Assembly: GCF_003339845.1 (NCBI RefSeq)
Contig: NZ_PPTR01000004.1
Span: 62,001-126,000, forward strand
Direction of reading: 5' to 3'
Source of the DNA: Gordonibacter sp. 28C
Lineage (GTDB): Bacteria; Actinomycetota; Coriobacteriia; Coriobacteriales; Eggerthellaceae
DNA: 64,000 bases
How positions within the stretch are numbered: the first letter of the stretch is position 1; each line of letters starts with the position of its first letter. This document shows, one piece after another, positions 19,783 through 28,885 of this stretch. The notes under the pieces are model-generated. The model saw nothing but the letters and a program-made list of their open reading frames with translations, was not told the origin of the DNA and ran no database searches. The position numbers were made by a program, and so were the translations under genes.

Positions 19783-20850
19783 ATGGCAGCAGAAGACGAG
19801 GCGGTACAGCTCGCGTTCAGGACCGGCACGGCAGCCGTGCAATCAGCCTCAGAAATCATCAAGTACCTGCTCGAGGGCCTGGCCCAGGCGCGGCGAGCCC
19901 GCGCGGCCGGCAACAGGAACGACCGCATACCGGCGAGATTCGCCCGCGCCCTCACGCACGGGGCCGCGAACATGGTCGACGGCCGCGGCGAGAAGGGCAT
20001 CGTCTCCGCCGAGACCGTGCGCGCCCAGAACCCGGACCAGTACCGCGAGGCCATGGTATTCCCCGGGGCGGTCGCCGACAATCGCGAGGACATCCAGAAG
20101 CTCAAGCGCGAACTCATGAACCACGGAGTGAAGTTCTCCGTATTCGACACCGTCAACCCCATGGACGGAAGTCCCGCGGTCTCCATCGGCATCCAGGGCC
20201 GGGACATGGACATCATGACCCAGGCGCTCATCAACATCGGCGTCGAGTCCTTCGGCATGGACCGCAAGGAGCTCGAGGAGTGCGCGCGCGGCATCGAGCG
20301 CGACGACCAGGACCGCTATCCCCGCGCCTTCAAGCGCAACGGCATCAACTGGGAGTTCGAGCGCACCGGCGACGGCCGCAACAGCTGGGTCGGGTCGGCC
20401 GGCGGCCACTCCCGAGAGCAGTACCGCGTGACCCTCGACCCGGACGACGAGAACAAGGCCTCCTTCGAATGCACCCGCAACGGCCGCCCCGTCGCCAGCG
20501 CCGAAGTCGACGCCACCCAGGGACCCGAGCTCTGGAAGACCGGCTCGGACGGAGCCAAGGAGTTCTACAACGAGATGAAGGCCGAGGGGGCCGCGTTCGC
20601 GGCCGCGCCCGGCATGGTGCTCGAGGCCGCCATCGACCGCGGCTGCTTCATCTCCGAGAACAAGAAGAAGATCGACCCGAAGCAGGCCGCGGCCGCCGAG
20701 AAAAACGCCGCGCTGCTCAGCGAGGCCTTGGGAAACTCCCGGGCCGCCTCGCCTGAGTCCCCCGTCGGACAGACGAAGGCGGCCAAGAAGATCGCCGAGA
20801 GCAAGATGCAGCCCTCCATGCCCGCACGCAACGAGGGGATGCACCGATGA
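19783..20850 (+). CDS. PcfB-like DUF3801 conjugation protein
   Basis: A 355-residue protein. The N-terminal 150 residues match the DUF3801/PcfB pattern: a leading helix pair (AVQSASEIIKYLLEGLAQA), then EDIQKLKRELMNHGVKFSVFDTV with short strands. PcfB-type proteins work with the VirD4-like coupling protein to recruit relaxosomes, and the coupling gene follows one gene later. The C-terminal part is charged and Ala-rich, ending in a basic tail (AAKKIAESKMQPSMPARNEGMHR), and is longer than in most family members. The stop overlaps the next start by 4 bases (ATGA). Confidence 0.65.
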   Translation: MAAEDEAVQLAFRTGTAAVQSASEIIKYLLEGLAQARRARAAGNRNDRIPARFARALTHGAANMVDGRGEKGIVSAETVRAQNPDQYREAMVFPGAVADNREDIQKLKRELMNHGVKFSVFDTVNPMDGSPAVSIGIQGRDMDIMTQALINIGVESFGMDRKELEECARGIERDDQDRYPRAFKRNGINWEFERTGDGRNSWVGSAGGHSREQYRVTLDPDDENKASFECTRNGRPVASAEVDATQGPELWKTGSDGAKEFYNEMKAEGAAFAAAPGMVLEAAIDRGCFISENKKKIDPKQAAAAEKNAALLSEALGNSRAASPESPVGQTKAAKKIAESKMQPSMPARNEGMHR

Positions 20851-21590
20851 TCGACCTTGAGACCCTGGCCGCCTCCTGCGCGACGATGGCCGACGAGATT
20901 GTCGCCCGCGGCAGCTCCGACACGTTCAGATACGACGCCGACGGCGTCCTCGAGTTCGGCGACAACCCCGAGTACTATTCGCCGCTCTCGTCGGCCGTCT
21001 CCCGCAGCGCGTTCCCCGAGACGGCCCGCGAGTACGGCTACACGAGGGAATACCTCGAGCGGGCGGAGCGCCGCCTGCTCGCCTGCGTCATCGGGTACTG
21101 CGCGCTCGACGGCGAGCTCGCATCCATCCGCGACGGCGGCGAGGACCATGACGGCTTCCGCGTCAACCCGCTCGACGTCCACGAGGTCCTGCTGTGCGCC
21201 CGCACCGCCCCGACCGACCCGCGCGGATGTGCGGCGCTCGCGGGCGCCATCAAGGGCAACAGGTTCGTAGACGGCGAGGAAAGCTACCTCGACCGCGCGA
21301 TGTCCCACATGGACTACAACTACACGAAGCTCGCGGGGTCGCGCTGGTCCTACCCCATTACCGAGCTCGACGGTTTCCTCGCCATGTTCCCGCCCGCCCG
21401 CTCCGAGCAGGGGGCCATCGCGGACCGCGTGCTCGACAGCGCCTCGATGCGACTCAAGACGTTCTTCGCCCTGTCGATGCCCATGGCCGCCCCCGCGGGC
21501 GTCCAGGATGGCGACGAGACCGAGGGCGGCAAGCACTACCACCGCGCCGCGGCGCCCGACGATGGCGGCAGCGCCGCGGAAGAGGAGTAG
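20847..21590 (+). CDS. Unknown protein of the transfer operon
   Basis: A 247-residue acidic soluble protein starting MIDLETLAASCATMADEIVAR; no domain is recognised. It is translationally coupled on the upstream side (4-base overlap with the PcfB-like gene) and lies 4 bases before the coupling-protein gene, so it probably acts with them. The C-terminal 30 residues (GVQDGDETEGGKHYHRAAAP and on) look disordered. Confidence 0.7.
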   Translation: MIDLETLAASCATMADEIVARGSSDTFRYDADGVLEFGDNPEYYSPLSSAVSRSAFPETAREYGYTREYLERAERRLLACVIGYCALDGELASIRDGGEDHDGFRVNPLDVHEVLLCARTAPTDPRGCAALAGAIKGNRFVDGEESYLDRAMSHMDYNYTKLAGSRWSYPITELDGFLAMFPPARSEQGAIADRVLDSASMRLKTFFALSMPMAAPAGVQDGDETEGGKHYHRAAAPDDGGSAAEEE

Positions 21591-21594
21591 GCCA

Positions 21595-23628
21595 ATGCGC
21601 ACCCTCAGGGGATTCCTTTATCTCATCCTCGGCGGCACGCTGTGCGGCTGGATGTTCAACCGCATCGCCGCCTGGTTCATCGACAACCCGCTCACCGTCG
21701 GCTCCAACCACACCGTCGCCGAGTGGGCCGTGATCCTGCAAGACCCGTTCTACCTCGACTCCCGCACGATGCCGTTCTTCTTCCTGGCCTTCGGCGCCAT
21801 CGCGCTGGTGGCCATGACCAAATACGACTGGACCGGCGAGCGCGAGGAGCAGAAGAAGCTGCGCGGCGAGGAGTACGGCAACCAGCGCTGGGCGCGAGAC
21901 GACGAGATGCAGCAGTTCGCGCACACCTCGACCGTGAAGCGCGTTCCCATCCGCATCCCGCAGCGCACCCGCGACGCGCTGCGCTTCGCCCGCAACAACC
22001 CGAAGGACTTCATCAAGGCCAAGCTCGGCATGACGAACAAGGTGTCCAACCCCAAGCCCGACTACGTCGAGAAGATCGAGGACGACAACATCATCCTGTC
22101 CGAGCGCGCCGAGCTCCAGATGTCGAAGATCCCGGACCCGGCGCTCGAGCGCAACAAGCACGTCTACGTGCTCGGAGGCTCCGGATCGGGCAAGACCTTC
22201 AACTTCGTCGGCCCCAACCTGCTCCAGCTCAACAGCTCGATCGTGACGACCGACCCCAAGGGCGACACGCTCAAGCAGTACGGCAACTTCTTCCTTCGCC
22301 ACGGCTACAAGCTCAAGGTCGTCAACACCAAACCCGACCAGATCAACCAATCGATGCACTACAACCCGCTGCTCTACCTCCAGGACTCCACCTCGATCAT
22401 GCAGATCGTCAACCTGCTGGTGGAGAACACGTCGGGCAACGCCGAGGCCGAGAAGGAGGACTTCTTCGTCAAGGCCGAGCGCCAGCTCTACATGGCGCTC
22501 ATGGGATACCTCTTCTACTTCTACGCCGACCAGCCGCAGTACCAGACGTTCCCGCAGATGCTCGACCTGCTCCAGCTCGCCGGCAAGGACAACCCCAGCC
22601 AGACCAAGACGCCGCTGGACATCATCATGCTCGGCACGACCGCCGAGGACGGCTTCCAGGGCTTCGAGGAGTGGATCGTCGCCAACCACGGCGGCGACGA
22701 GGCCGCCGCGCAGGCCTCCGAGGAGTACTTCGTCATCAAGCAGTACAAGGGCTTCAAGTCCACCTCCGGCTCGCCGGAGACCGAGGCCTCGGTCATCGCG
22801 TCGTGCAACGTCCGCCTGGCGCCGTTCGCCGTCTCGGCGGTCCGCGAGTTCTTCAGCGAGGACGAGCTGGAGCTGGAGATGATCGGTCAGGAGCCCACGG
22901 CGTTCTTCCTGGTCATGTCCGATACCGACAAGACATTCAACTTCATCCTGGCGATGCTGCTCTACCAGCTGTTCGACGTCAACACGGCCATCGCCGACAA
23001 GAACCCCGGCTCCCACTGCAAGATCCCGATCAACTGCATCCTCGACGAGCTCGCCAACATCGGCCGCATCCCCGACCTCGACGTCAAGATCGCGACCCTG
23101 CGCTCGCGCTGGATCTACATCACGGCCATCCTGCAATCGGTCACGCAGCTCAAGAAGATGTACAAGGACAACGCCGACATCATCGAGGGCAACTGCGACA
23201 CGACGCTATTCCTCGGCCGCTGCGACCTCGAGACCAACAAGAAGATCTCCGAGCGCCTGGGCAAGTTCACCGCCACGGTCCGCAACCGCAGCGAGTCGCA
23301 CGGCCGCCAGGGCAACTGGTCTGAGAGCGAGAACAAGATCGGCAAGGAGCTCATGGCCGCGGCCGACCTCGGCAACAACCCCGAGAAGTTCAGCGGCGAC
23401 GACTGCATCGTGTTCATCAAGAACGCCTTCCCGTTCCTCGACAAGAAGTACAGGACGATCGACCACCCGCGCTACCACGAGCTGCGCGAGGTCGGCGAGT
23501 TCAACCTGGACGACTGGAACTGGGACCGCAAGTGCGAGCGCGAGCGCGCGCACCGCGCCGAGATCGAGGAGATGCGCTGGCGCATCGAGGAGGCGCGTTC
23601 GTTCTTCGACCCCGAGTTCTTCATGTAG
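21595..23628 (+). CDS. VirD4/TraG-type coupling protein
   Basis: A 677-residue type IV coupling ATPase. Two N-terminal membrane segments (LRGFLYLILGGTLCGWMF and MPFFFLAFGAIALVAM) are followed by the P-loop GGSGSGKT at about residue 192 with VTTDPKGDTL after it. The Walker B region ILDELANIG lies at about 483, the typical TraG/VirD4 motif. It should sit at the inner membrane and hand the relaxase-DNA complex to the transfer channel. The start MRTLRG at 21595 was chosen because the upstream extension is low-complexity sequence overlapping the previous gene, and GAGGAG precedes the ATG. Confidence 0.93.
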   Translation: MRTLRGFLYLILGGTLCGWMFNRIAAWFIDNPLTVGSNHTVAEWAVILQDPFYLDSRTMPFFFLAFGAIALVAMTKYDWTGEREEQKKLRGEEYGNQRWARDDEMQQFAHTSTVKRVPIRIPQRTRDALRFARNNPKDFIKAKLGMTNKVSNPKPDYVEKIEDDNIILSERAELQMSKIPDPALERNKHVYVLGGSGSGKTFNFVGPNLLQLNSSIVTTDPKGDTLKQYGNFFLRHGYKLKVVNTKPDQINQSMHYNPLLYLQDSTSIMQIVNLLVENTSGNAEAEKEDFFVKAERQLYMALMGYLFYFYADQPQYQTFPQMLDLLQLAGKDNPSQTKTPLDIIMLGTTAEDGFQGFEEWIVANHGGDEAAAQASEEYFVIKQYKGFKSTSGSPETEASVIASCNVRLAPFAVSAVREFFSEDELELEMIGQEPTAFFLVMSDTDKTFNFILAMLLYQLFDVNTAIADKNPGSHCKIPINCILDELANIGRIPDLDVKIATLRSRWIYITAILQSVTQLKKMYKDNADIIEGNCDTTLFLGRCDLETNKKISERLGKFTATVRNRSESHGRQGNWSESENKIGKELMAAADLGNNPEKFSGDDCIVFIKNAFPFLDKKYRTIDHPRYHELREVGEFNLDDWNWDRKCERERAHRAEIEEMRWRIEEARSFFDPEFFM

Positions 23629-23635
23629 GAGGCCC

Positions 23636-23684
23636 CCGGCGGGGGAGACCCCGCCGGTCGTCATATCTCACCCGCCGCGGCGGG
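23636..23684 (+). other. Two strong hairpins between coupling protein and Maff2
   Basis: CCGGCGGGG-GAGA-CCCCGCCGG (9-bp stem with a GAGA tetraloop, 23636-23657) is followed by the 14-bp perfect palindrome CCCGCCGCGGCGGG (23671-23684). No U-run follows. They could attenuate transcription or protect the 5' end of a processed downstream message. Confidence 0.5.
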
Positions 23685-23742
23685 TCAAACAGGGCGCCAA
23701 GGCCACACGGGCGGCGCCGCGAATCAGAAGGGAAAACCCCAT

Positions 23743-23958
23743 ATGGCTTTCTTCAACCAGCTCCTGAACTATCTGTGGCAGATCCTCACCTTCGTCGGCG
23801 GAATCACCGCCGCCGTGGGCGTCTTCCGCTGGGTCTCCGGCGGCAAGGCCCACGACGCGCAGGCCCAGGAGGGCGCGGTCTGGGTCATCGCGCTGGGCGG
23901 CGCCATGGCGGCCATCGGCCTGGTCGGCGGCAGCTACCTCACCTTCCCCACGATGTAG
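23743..23958 (+). CDS. Maff2-family small membrane protein (VirB2-like position)
   Basis: A 71-residue protein, MAFFNQLLNYLWQILTFVGG, with two hydrophobic segments (LWQILTFVGGITAAVGVFRW and VWVIALGGAMAAIGLVGGSYL) around a short polar loop. It matches the Maff2 family found in Gram-positive conjugative elements between the coupling protein and the VirB6-like gene. It is a candidate channel or pilin-like subunit by position. Confidence 0.8.
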   Translation: MAFFNQLLNYLWQILTFVGGITAAVGVFRWVSGGKAHDAQAQEGAVWVIALGGAMAAIGLVGGSYLTFPTM

Positions 23959-23979
23959 GGACGACGGAGGGAACTCCAT

Positions 23980-25197
23980 ATGACTGCTCTAACGGGAAAA
24001 GATAGGCGCGCGGCGGGGCCCTCTGCCCCCTTGCGCGCCGCGCTCGCGGCCGTGCTGGCGCTCGCGCTCGTCGCGCCGGCCCTGGCCGCACTGGCCTGCC
24101 CATCGCCGGCCCTGGCCGTGGAGACCTCCAAGGAGAGCTTCGAGGCGAAATACAAGGACGACTACCACCAGGCGATCAAGGACCGCAAGAAAGACCCCAG
24201 CATCACCACGAACACCATGTGGACCGACGACGACCTCATGATGGGCGCCTGCGGGGAGTATCCGGGTTTCGATGTCGTAAACGCAGGGCCCTGGGTCTCC
24301 TATTTCGTCTACAGCACCGCCGAGGGCATCGCGAGCTTCTGCGTCGACTGCGGCGAGGCGATGCTGCAATGCATCTCGTCGTCGGGGCTGCTCAAGCTCG
24401 ACTTCACCGGCGAGGGGTCCGATTTCGCCAAGATGTACTCGGCGGCCGCCGACGTCTCGGTCAAGGTGATCCAGCCGATCTGCGTGGGCTTTCTCGGCCT
24501 CGCGTGCGTGTGGGCCCTTCTCGAGTTCTCCAAGGAGGTCTCGACCAACCGCGGCGACCACTTCTCGATGGCCGGCAACTACGTCTGGATCATCGTCAAG
24601 TTCTCGCTCGTCATGGTCCTCATCAGCCATACCGTGCAGCTGTGCGGCGGCGTGTACGAGGTCTTCCTGTGGGTCGCCAACAAGGTCTCCGACACGCTGG
24701 CGGCCGGACAGATCGGCGGCGTCGGCTTCAACTCCTTCATGCTCTCCATGATGGAGATCAGGTACAGCCAGTTCGCGTGGTCGGTCGGCTACGCGCTCGT
24801 GTCGATGGTCATCCTCGTCTCGACCGGCCTGTGCCTGATCAAGGTCCTCACGCTCACCATCACCCGCATGTTCGAGATCTACCTGATGACGGCCTTCGCC
24901 GGCTTCCCGCTCGTGATGCTCACGACGCGCGAGACCAGGCCGTCCGGCATCGGGTACTTCAAGAAGTTCGCCGGCGTGTGCCTTCAGGCGGCGATTCTCA
25001 TAACGATCATCGCCTTCGCCGGGATCTGCTTCTCGGCCGCCGGGTCGCTTCTGGCGACCAAGCCGAATGCCGGCATCGATGACTCGGTCTGGACCATCGT
25101 CTCGCTGCTCGCGTCCATGGCCGGATGCTTCGGCTTCTCGGCGCTGTGCGGGCAATCCAAGCATATAGCGGACACGATCATGGGGGCGATGGGCTGA
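23980..25197 (+). CDS. VirB6/TrbL-like polytopic transfer protein
   Basis: A 405-residue membrane protein. An N-terminal signal-like segment (LRAALAAVLALALVAPALAALA) precedes a polar region of about 90 residues with several cysteines (GACGEY, FCVDCGEAMLQC). At least six hydrophobic segments follow (PICVGFLGLACVWALLEF, YVWIIVKFSLVMVLIS, FAWSVGYALVSMVILVSTGL and others). This topology and its place between Maff2 and PrgI fit the VirB6/TrbL-type channel component. The stop overlaps the next start (TGATG). Confidence 0.75.
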   Translation: MTALTGKDRRAAGPSAPLRAALAAVLALALVAPALAALACPSPALAVETSKESFEAKYKDDYHQAIKDRKKDPSITTNTMWTDDDLMMGACGEYPGFDVVNAGPWVSYFVYSTAEGIASFCVDCGEAMLQCISSSGLLKLDFTGEGSDFAKMYSAAADVSVKVIQPICVGFLGLACVWALLEFSKEVSTNRGDHFSMAGNYVWIIVKFSLVMVLISHTVQLCGGVYEVFLWVANKVSDTLAAGQIGGVGFNSFMLSMMEIRYSQFAWSVGYALVSMVILVSTGLCLIKVLTLTITRMFEIYLMTAFAGFPLVMLTTRETRPSGIGYFKKFAGVCLQAAILITIIAFAGICFSAAGSLLATKPNAGIDDSVWTIVSLLASMAGCFGFSALCGQSKHIADTIMGAMG

Positions 25198-25613
25198 TGG
25201 TAGAGATCATCCTGCGCAAGGACATCCAGGACTACGAGGCCAGGCCGCTGTTCGGCTTCACGTACCGCCAGGTCGCGACCGGAGCGGCCATCGCGATCAC
25301 CGCCGCCGGCATGGGGCTGGCGATCTCGTCGTTCACCGAGATCAACACGCTGTGGCTGATGCTGATCATGTCCGTCTGCGGCGCGATCGGGCTCGTCGGC
25401 CTCGGGCGCATCCACGACCTCAAGTTCGAGCAGTGGTTCGCCATCTGGAAGGCCGACCGCGACTGGCCGAAGGTCGCCCTGTTCGCCGCGCCGACGCTCT
25501 CGCCGCACGGCGACCGCGCCTCCGCCAAGGCGAAAGCCGGCAAGAGGCCCAAGAAGGAGACCAAAGCGGAGAAGGCGGCGGCGCTTGAGGCCGACGCCGA
25601 GGCCGAGGCATAG
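25197..25613 (+). CDS. PrgI family protein (VirB3-like)
   Basis: A 138-residue protein starting MVEIILRKDIQDYEARPLFG, with two membrane segments (VATGAAIAITAAGMGLAI and LWLMLIMSVCGAIGLVGL) and a basic/Ala-rich cytoplasmic tail. The motif at the N-terminus and the position directly upstream of VirB4 identify PrgI. The start overlaps the upstream stop by one base, indicating coupling. Confidence 0.85.
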   Translation: MVEIILRKDIQDYEARPLFGFTYRQVATGAAIAITAAGMGLAISSFTEINTLWLMLIMSVCGAIGLVGLGRIHDLKFEQWFAIWKADRDWPKVALFAAPTLSPHGDRASAKAKAGKRPKKETKAEKAAALEADAEAEA

Positions 25614-25632
25614 AGAAAACGGAGAAAACCAC

Positions 25633-28600
25633 ATGATCTGCCCCAACTGCAACTGCGAGCTCGTGGACGGCACCGCGGTGTGCCCCTACTGCGGCACGCC
25701 CTTGGCCGCGCCCGCGCCGTCTGCCACCGCCACCGCGACCATGCCCGCCATCCAGTCCGCGCCGCCCGCGGCGCCTGCGCCCTCGCCGGCATACCGAGCT
25801 GAGGACATCCCCGTGTCCGCGGCCCCGCAGCCGGCCGCCCGCGGGGCCCACGAGCAGGTCTCACAGGTCTCACAGAGCCCGGAGCCGCCGTTCGCATACG
25901 GCCGCGAGGAGGCCGCCGAATCCCCGGCATCCCCCGCCCGCGACCCCTACGAGGACTACTACCGCCAGGCCCCGGCACGCCCGAGCGCGCAGGCATACCG
26001 CGAGCCTGCGCCCCAACCGGCCCGCGACCCATATGAGGACTACTACCGCCCCACCCCGGGCCGTGGCGGGCAGGGCCCTGCCGCCCGCGACCCCTACGGG
26101 GAGCCCGCCGCATCCGGCGAGTCCGACGCCTACGCCTACGGGAAGAACGCATATGCGGACACCTCGCGCGACCCCTACGAGGACTACTGCCGCCAGAGCC
26201 AGACCCCGGCGCGCCCGAGCGCACCGTCATACCGCGAGCCTGCGCCCCAGCCGGCCCGCGACCCCTACAATGACTACCGCGACGCGGGCCGCGCAGATGA
26301 CGCGGACGGCCGCGGACAGCGCGGGCAGCGCGAGGAGAGCCGCGAGGACGTCCGCGCCGAGGGCCGCGACGCCCGCCGCCAGCAGAAGCTCAACGCGAAG
26401 GCCGCGAAAGCCCGAAAGCGCCGCGAGCGCGCCGCGGAGAAGGCGGGAAAGAAGAAGGGCATGAAGCGCCTTCTGCCGACCGAGGACTACCCTGGCACCC
26501 TCGTCCTGCGCGCGGACAAGTGCACGCAGGACGCGCTCGGCTATGAGCTCCTGTGCGAGGACGGCACCGTCAAGCTCCAGCAGGGCGTCTACAGCCGCGT
26601 CGTGGAGTTCCAGGACGCCAGCTTCCAGGCGGCGCGCGAGTCCGAGCAGCGCGAGATCTACGAGAACTGGTCCGAACTTCTCAACACGTTCGACAACACC
26701 GTGCACCTCCAGGTCAAGATCCTGTGCCGCGTCATCGACCGAGACGCGTTCCGCGAGGACGCCTTCCTGCCGCCCGTCGAGGGCGACTACGCCGGCAACC
26801 GCTTCCGCCGCGACATCAACCAGATCATCGAGAGCAAGGTCGCCGAGACGCAGCAGAACGTCGAGAGGCGCCGGCTGTTCATCGTGACCGTCGAGGCGCC
26901 GACCCGCGAGCAGGCGTCCCCGCTGCTCGCCCGCGCGACCGAGCAGGTCATGCGCTCGCTCAAGAACATGGGGGTCAACTCGGAGGAGGTCCGCGGAAAC
27001 GAGCTTCTGCGCATCATCGACTCGATCACCAACCCGCGCGACCCGCGCGGCTTCGTCTCGTTCGACGACCTGAAGGTCACCGACGAGCACGGCGTGAGCG
27101 CCATCCAGCTCGGCTACACCACCAAGGACCTCGTCGCGCCCGCCGACCTCACCAAGATCGACGACACCCATATCTCATGGAACGGCGTCACGGGCCAGGC
27201 GCTCTACCTCCAGAAATGGGCGGGCTCGGTGCGCTCCGACATGATCTCGAGCCTGGCGGAGCTGCCCATCAACCAGGTGATCACGCTCGACATGACGAGC
27301 TGGGAGCAGTCGCGCGCCATCGAGACCATCGAGTCGATGAACACCGATCTCAAGGTGCAGAAGTCCGACTACGTGCTCAAGCACTCCCAGACCATGTACA
27401 TCACCGACGAGATGCTGCCGACCAACCTCCAGGACGCCATGGAGAACGCCCGCGACCTGCGCGACGACCTCGTGAGCCGCGACCAGAAGATGTGGTCGCT
27501 CACCTGCACCACCATGACCTGGGCGGACTCGCTCGAGGACTGCGACGAGAACTCCGGGGCCATCCAGGACGTGTTCCGCCGATTCACCTGCCGCGCAGTG
27601 CCCCTCGTGAAGCTCCAGCGACAGGGTTTCGCCGCGATGCTGCCCACGGGCCGCTGCGACATCCCCTACGTGCGAAACCTCACGACCGCCCCGCTCGCGG
27701 CGCTCGTGCCGTTCACGTCGGTCGAGCTCATGGAGCGCGGCGGCATGTGGATGGGCCAGAACCAGACGTCCAAGAACTTCATCTTCTACAACCGCCGCGA
27801 CGCCGTCGCGCCCAACGGCTTCATCCTGGGCAAGCCGGGCCGCGGCAAGTCGGTGACGGCCAAGAACACGATCCTGTGGACGCTTCTCACCGACCCCACC
27901 GCCGAGGTCATCGTGCTCGACCCCGAGCGCGAGTACATCAACGTCGCGCGCGAGATGGACGGCGAGGTCGTCCAGATCTCCGGAGACTCGCATACCTATA
28001 TCAACCCGTTCGATCTCGAGCTCGTGGAGGGCGAACAGCCGCTCGCGATGAAGGTCGACGCCATCATGTCGATGGTCGAGATGATGGCCAAGAACCTCTC
28101 GCCGATGCAGAAGACCCTCGTGGACCGCTGCGTCTCGCGCATCTACGACCGCTACTTCGCCACCCACGACCAGCGCGACATCCCCACGCTGATCGACTTC
28201 TACAACATGCTCAACCAGCAGCCCGAGCCCGAGGGACGCATGCTCGCCGTCACCATCGAGCGCTACGTCACCGGCCAGGCCTCGCTGTTCAACCACCCGA
28301 CCAACGTGAACACGCACAAGCGCTTCGTCGTCTACGACATCCGCGACTGCGCCGACAACATGAAGGGCCTGGCGCTGCTGATCCTGCTCGACCAGACGTG
28401 GAACCGCATCGTGCGCAACCGCGAGCGCCACGTCCGCACCTGGGTGTTCATCGACGAGATGCAGCTGCTCTTCGAGAACGACTACGCGATCTCGTACTTC
28501 GACCAGCTCTGGACCCGCTCGCGCAAGTACGGCGCCATCCCGACCGGCATCACGCAGAACATCGAGCGCATCATCAACAACGAGAAGAGCCGCCTGATGC

Positions 28601-28872
28601 TGGCTAACTCCGACTTCCTGGTGCTGCTCGGCCAGTCCGCATCGGACGCCGCGGCGCTGGGCGAGGTCATCAAGCTCTCCGAGCGCCAGGTCGCGATGAT
28701 GCGCAACGCCGGGCCCGGAGAGGGCCTGCTGGTCGCCGGCGGCAAGATCATCCCGTTCGAGAACCGCATCCCGACGGACTCGGCCATCTACCGCATGGTC
28801 ACCACCAAGCTCGACGACCTGATCCAGTACTCCAACGAGGACGGGCGCGGCGACGGCGCCCGCCGCGGGTAG
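25633..28872 (+). CDS. VirB4-type transfer ATPase with zinc-ribbon and Tyr/Asp repeat N-terminus
   Basis: A 1079-residue protein, about 250-300 residues longer than usual because of its N-terminus. Residues 1-21 form a zinc ribbon (CPNCNC and CPYCG). Residues about 105-215 are a Pro/Tyr/Asp-rich region with repeated RDPYEDYY-type motifs and two copies of REPAPQPARDPY. Residues about 220-280 are highly basic. The VirB4 core follows with the P-loop GKPGRGKS at about 732 and Walker B VFIDEMQLLF at about 937. VirB4 energises substrate transfer at the inner membrane. The repeat-rich head resembles the C-terminal tails of the adhesin at 34299 and the protein at 45895. Confidence 0.92.
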   Translation: MICPNCNCELVDGTAVCPYCGTPLAAPAPSATATATMPAIQSAPPAAPAPSPAYRAEDIPVSAAPQPAARGAHEQVSQVSQSPEPPFAYGREEAAESPASPARDPYEDYYRQAPARPSAQAYREPAPQPARDPYEDYYRPTPGRGGQGPAARDPYGEPAASGESDAYAYGKNAYADTSRDPYEDYCRQSQTPARPSAPSYREPAPQPARDPYNDYRDAGRADDADGRGQRGQREESREDVRAEGRDARRQQKLNAKAAKARKRRERAAEKAGKKKGMKRLLPTEDYPGTLVLRADKCTQDALGYELLCEDGTVKLQQGVYSRVVEFQDASFQAARESEQREIYENWSELLNTFDNTVHLQVKILCRVIDRDAFREDAFLPPVEGDYAGNRFRRDINQIIESKVAETQQNVERRRLFIVTVEAPTREQASPLLARATEQVMRSLKNMGVNSEEVRGNELLRIIDSITNPRDPRGFVSFDDLKVTDEHGVSAIQLGYTTKDLVAPADLTKIDDTHISWNGVTGQALYLQKWAGSVRSDMISSLAELPINQVITLDMTSWEQSRAIETIESMNTDLKVQKSDYVLKHSQTMYITDEMLPTNLQDAMENARDLRDDLVSRDQKMWSLTCTTMTWADSLEDCDENSGAIQDVFRRFTCRAVPLVKLQRQGFAAMLPTGRCDIPYVRNLTTAPLAALVPFTSVELMERGGMWMGQNQTSKNFIFYNRRDAVAPNGFILGKPGRGKSVTAKNTILWTLLTDPTAEVIVLDPEREYINVAREMDGEVVQISGDSHTYINPFDLELVEGEQPLAMKVDAIMSMVEMMAKNLSPMQKTLVDRCVSRIYDRYFATHDQRDIPTLIDFYNMLNQQPEPEGRMLAVTIERYVTGQASLFNHPTNVNTHKRFVVYDIRDCADNMKGLALLILLDQTWNRIVRNRERHVRTWVFIDEMQLLFENDYAISYFDQLWTRSRKYGAIPTGITQNIERIINNEKSRLMLANSDFLVLLGQSASDAAALGEVIKLSERQVAMMRNAGPGEGLLVAGGKIIPFENRIPTDSAIYRMVTTKLDDLIQYSNEDGRGDGARRG

Positions 28873-28885
28873 CGTGACCCGAGCC

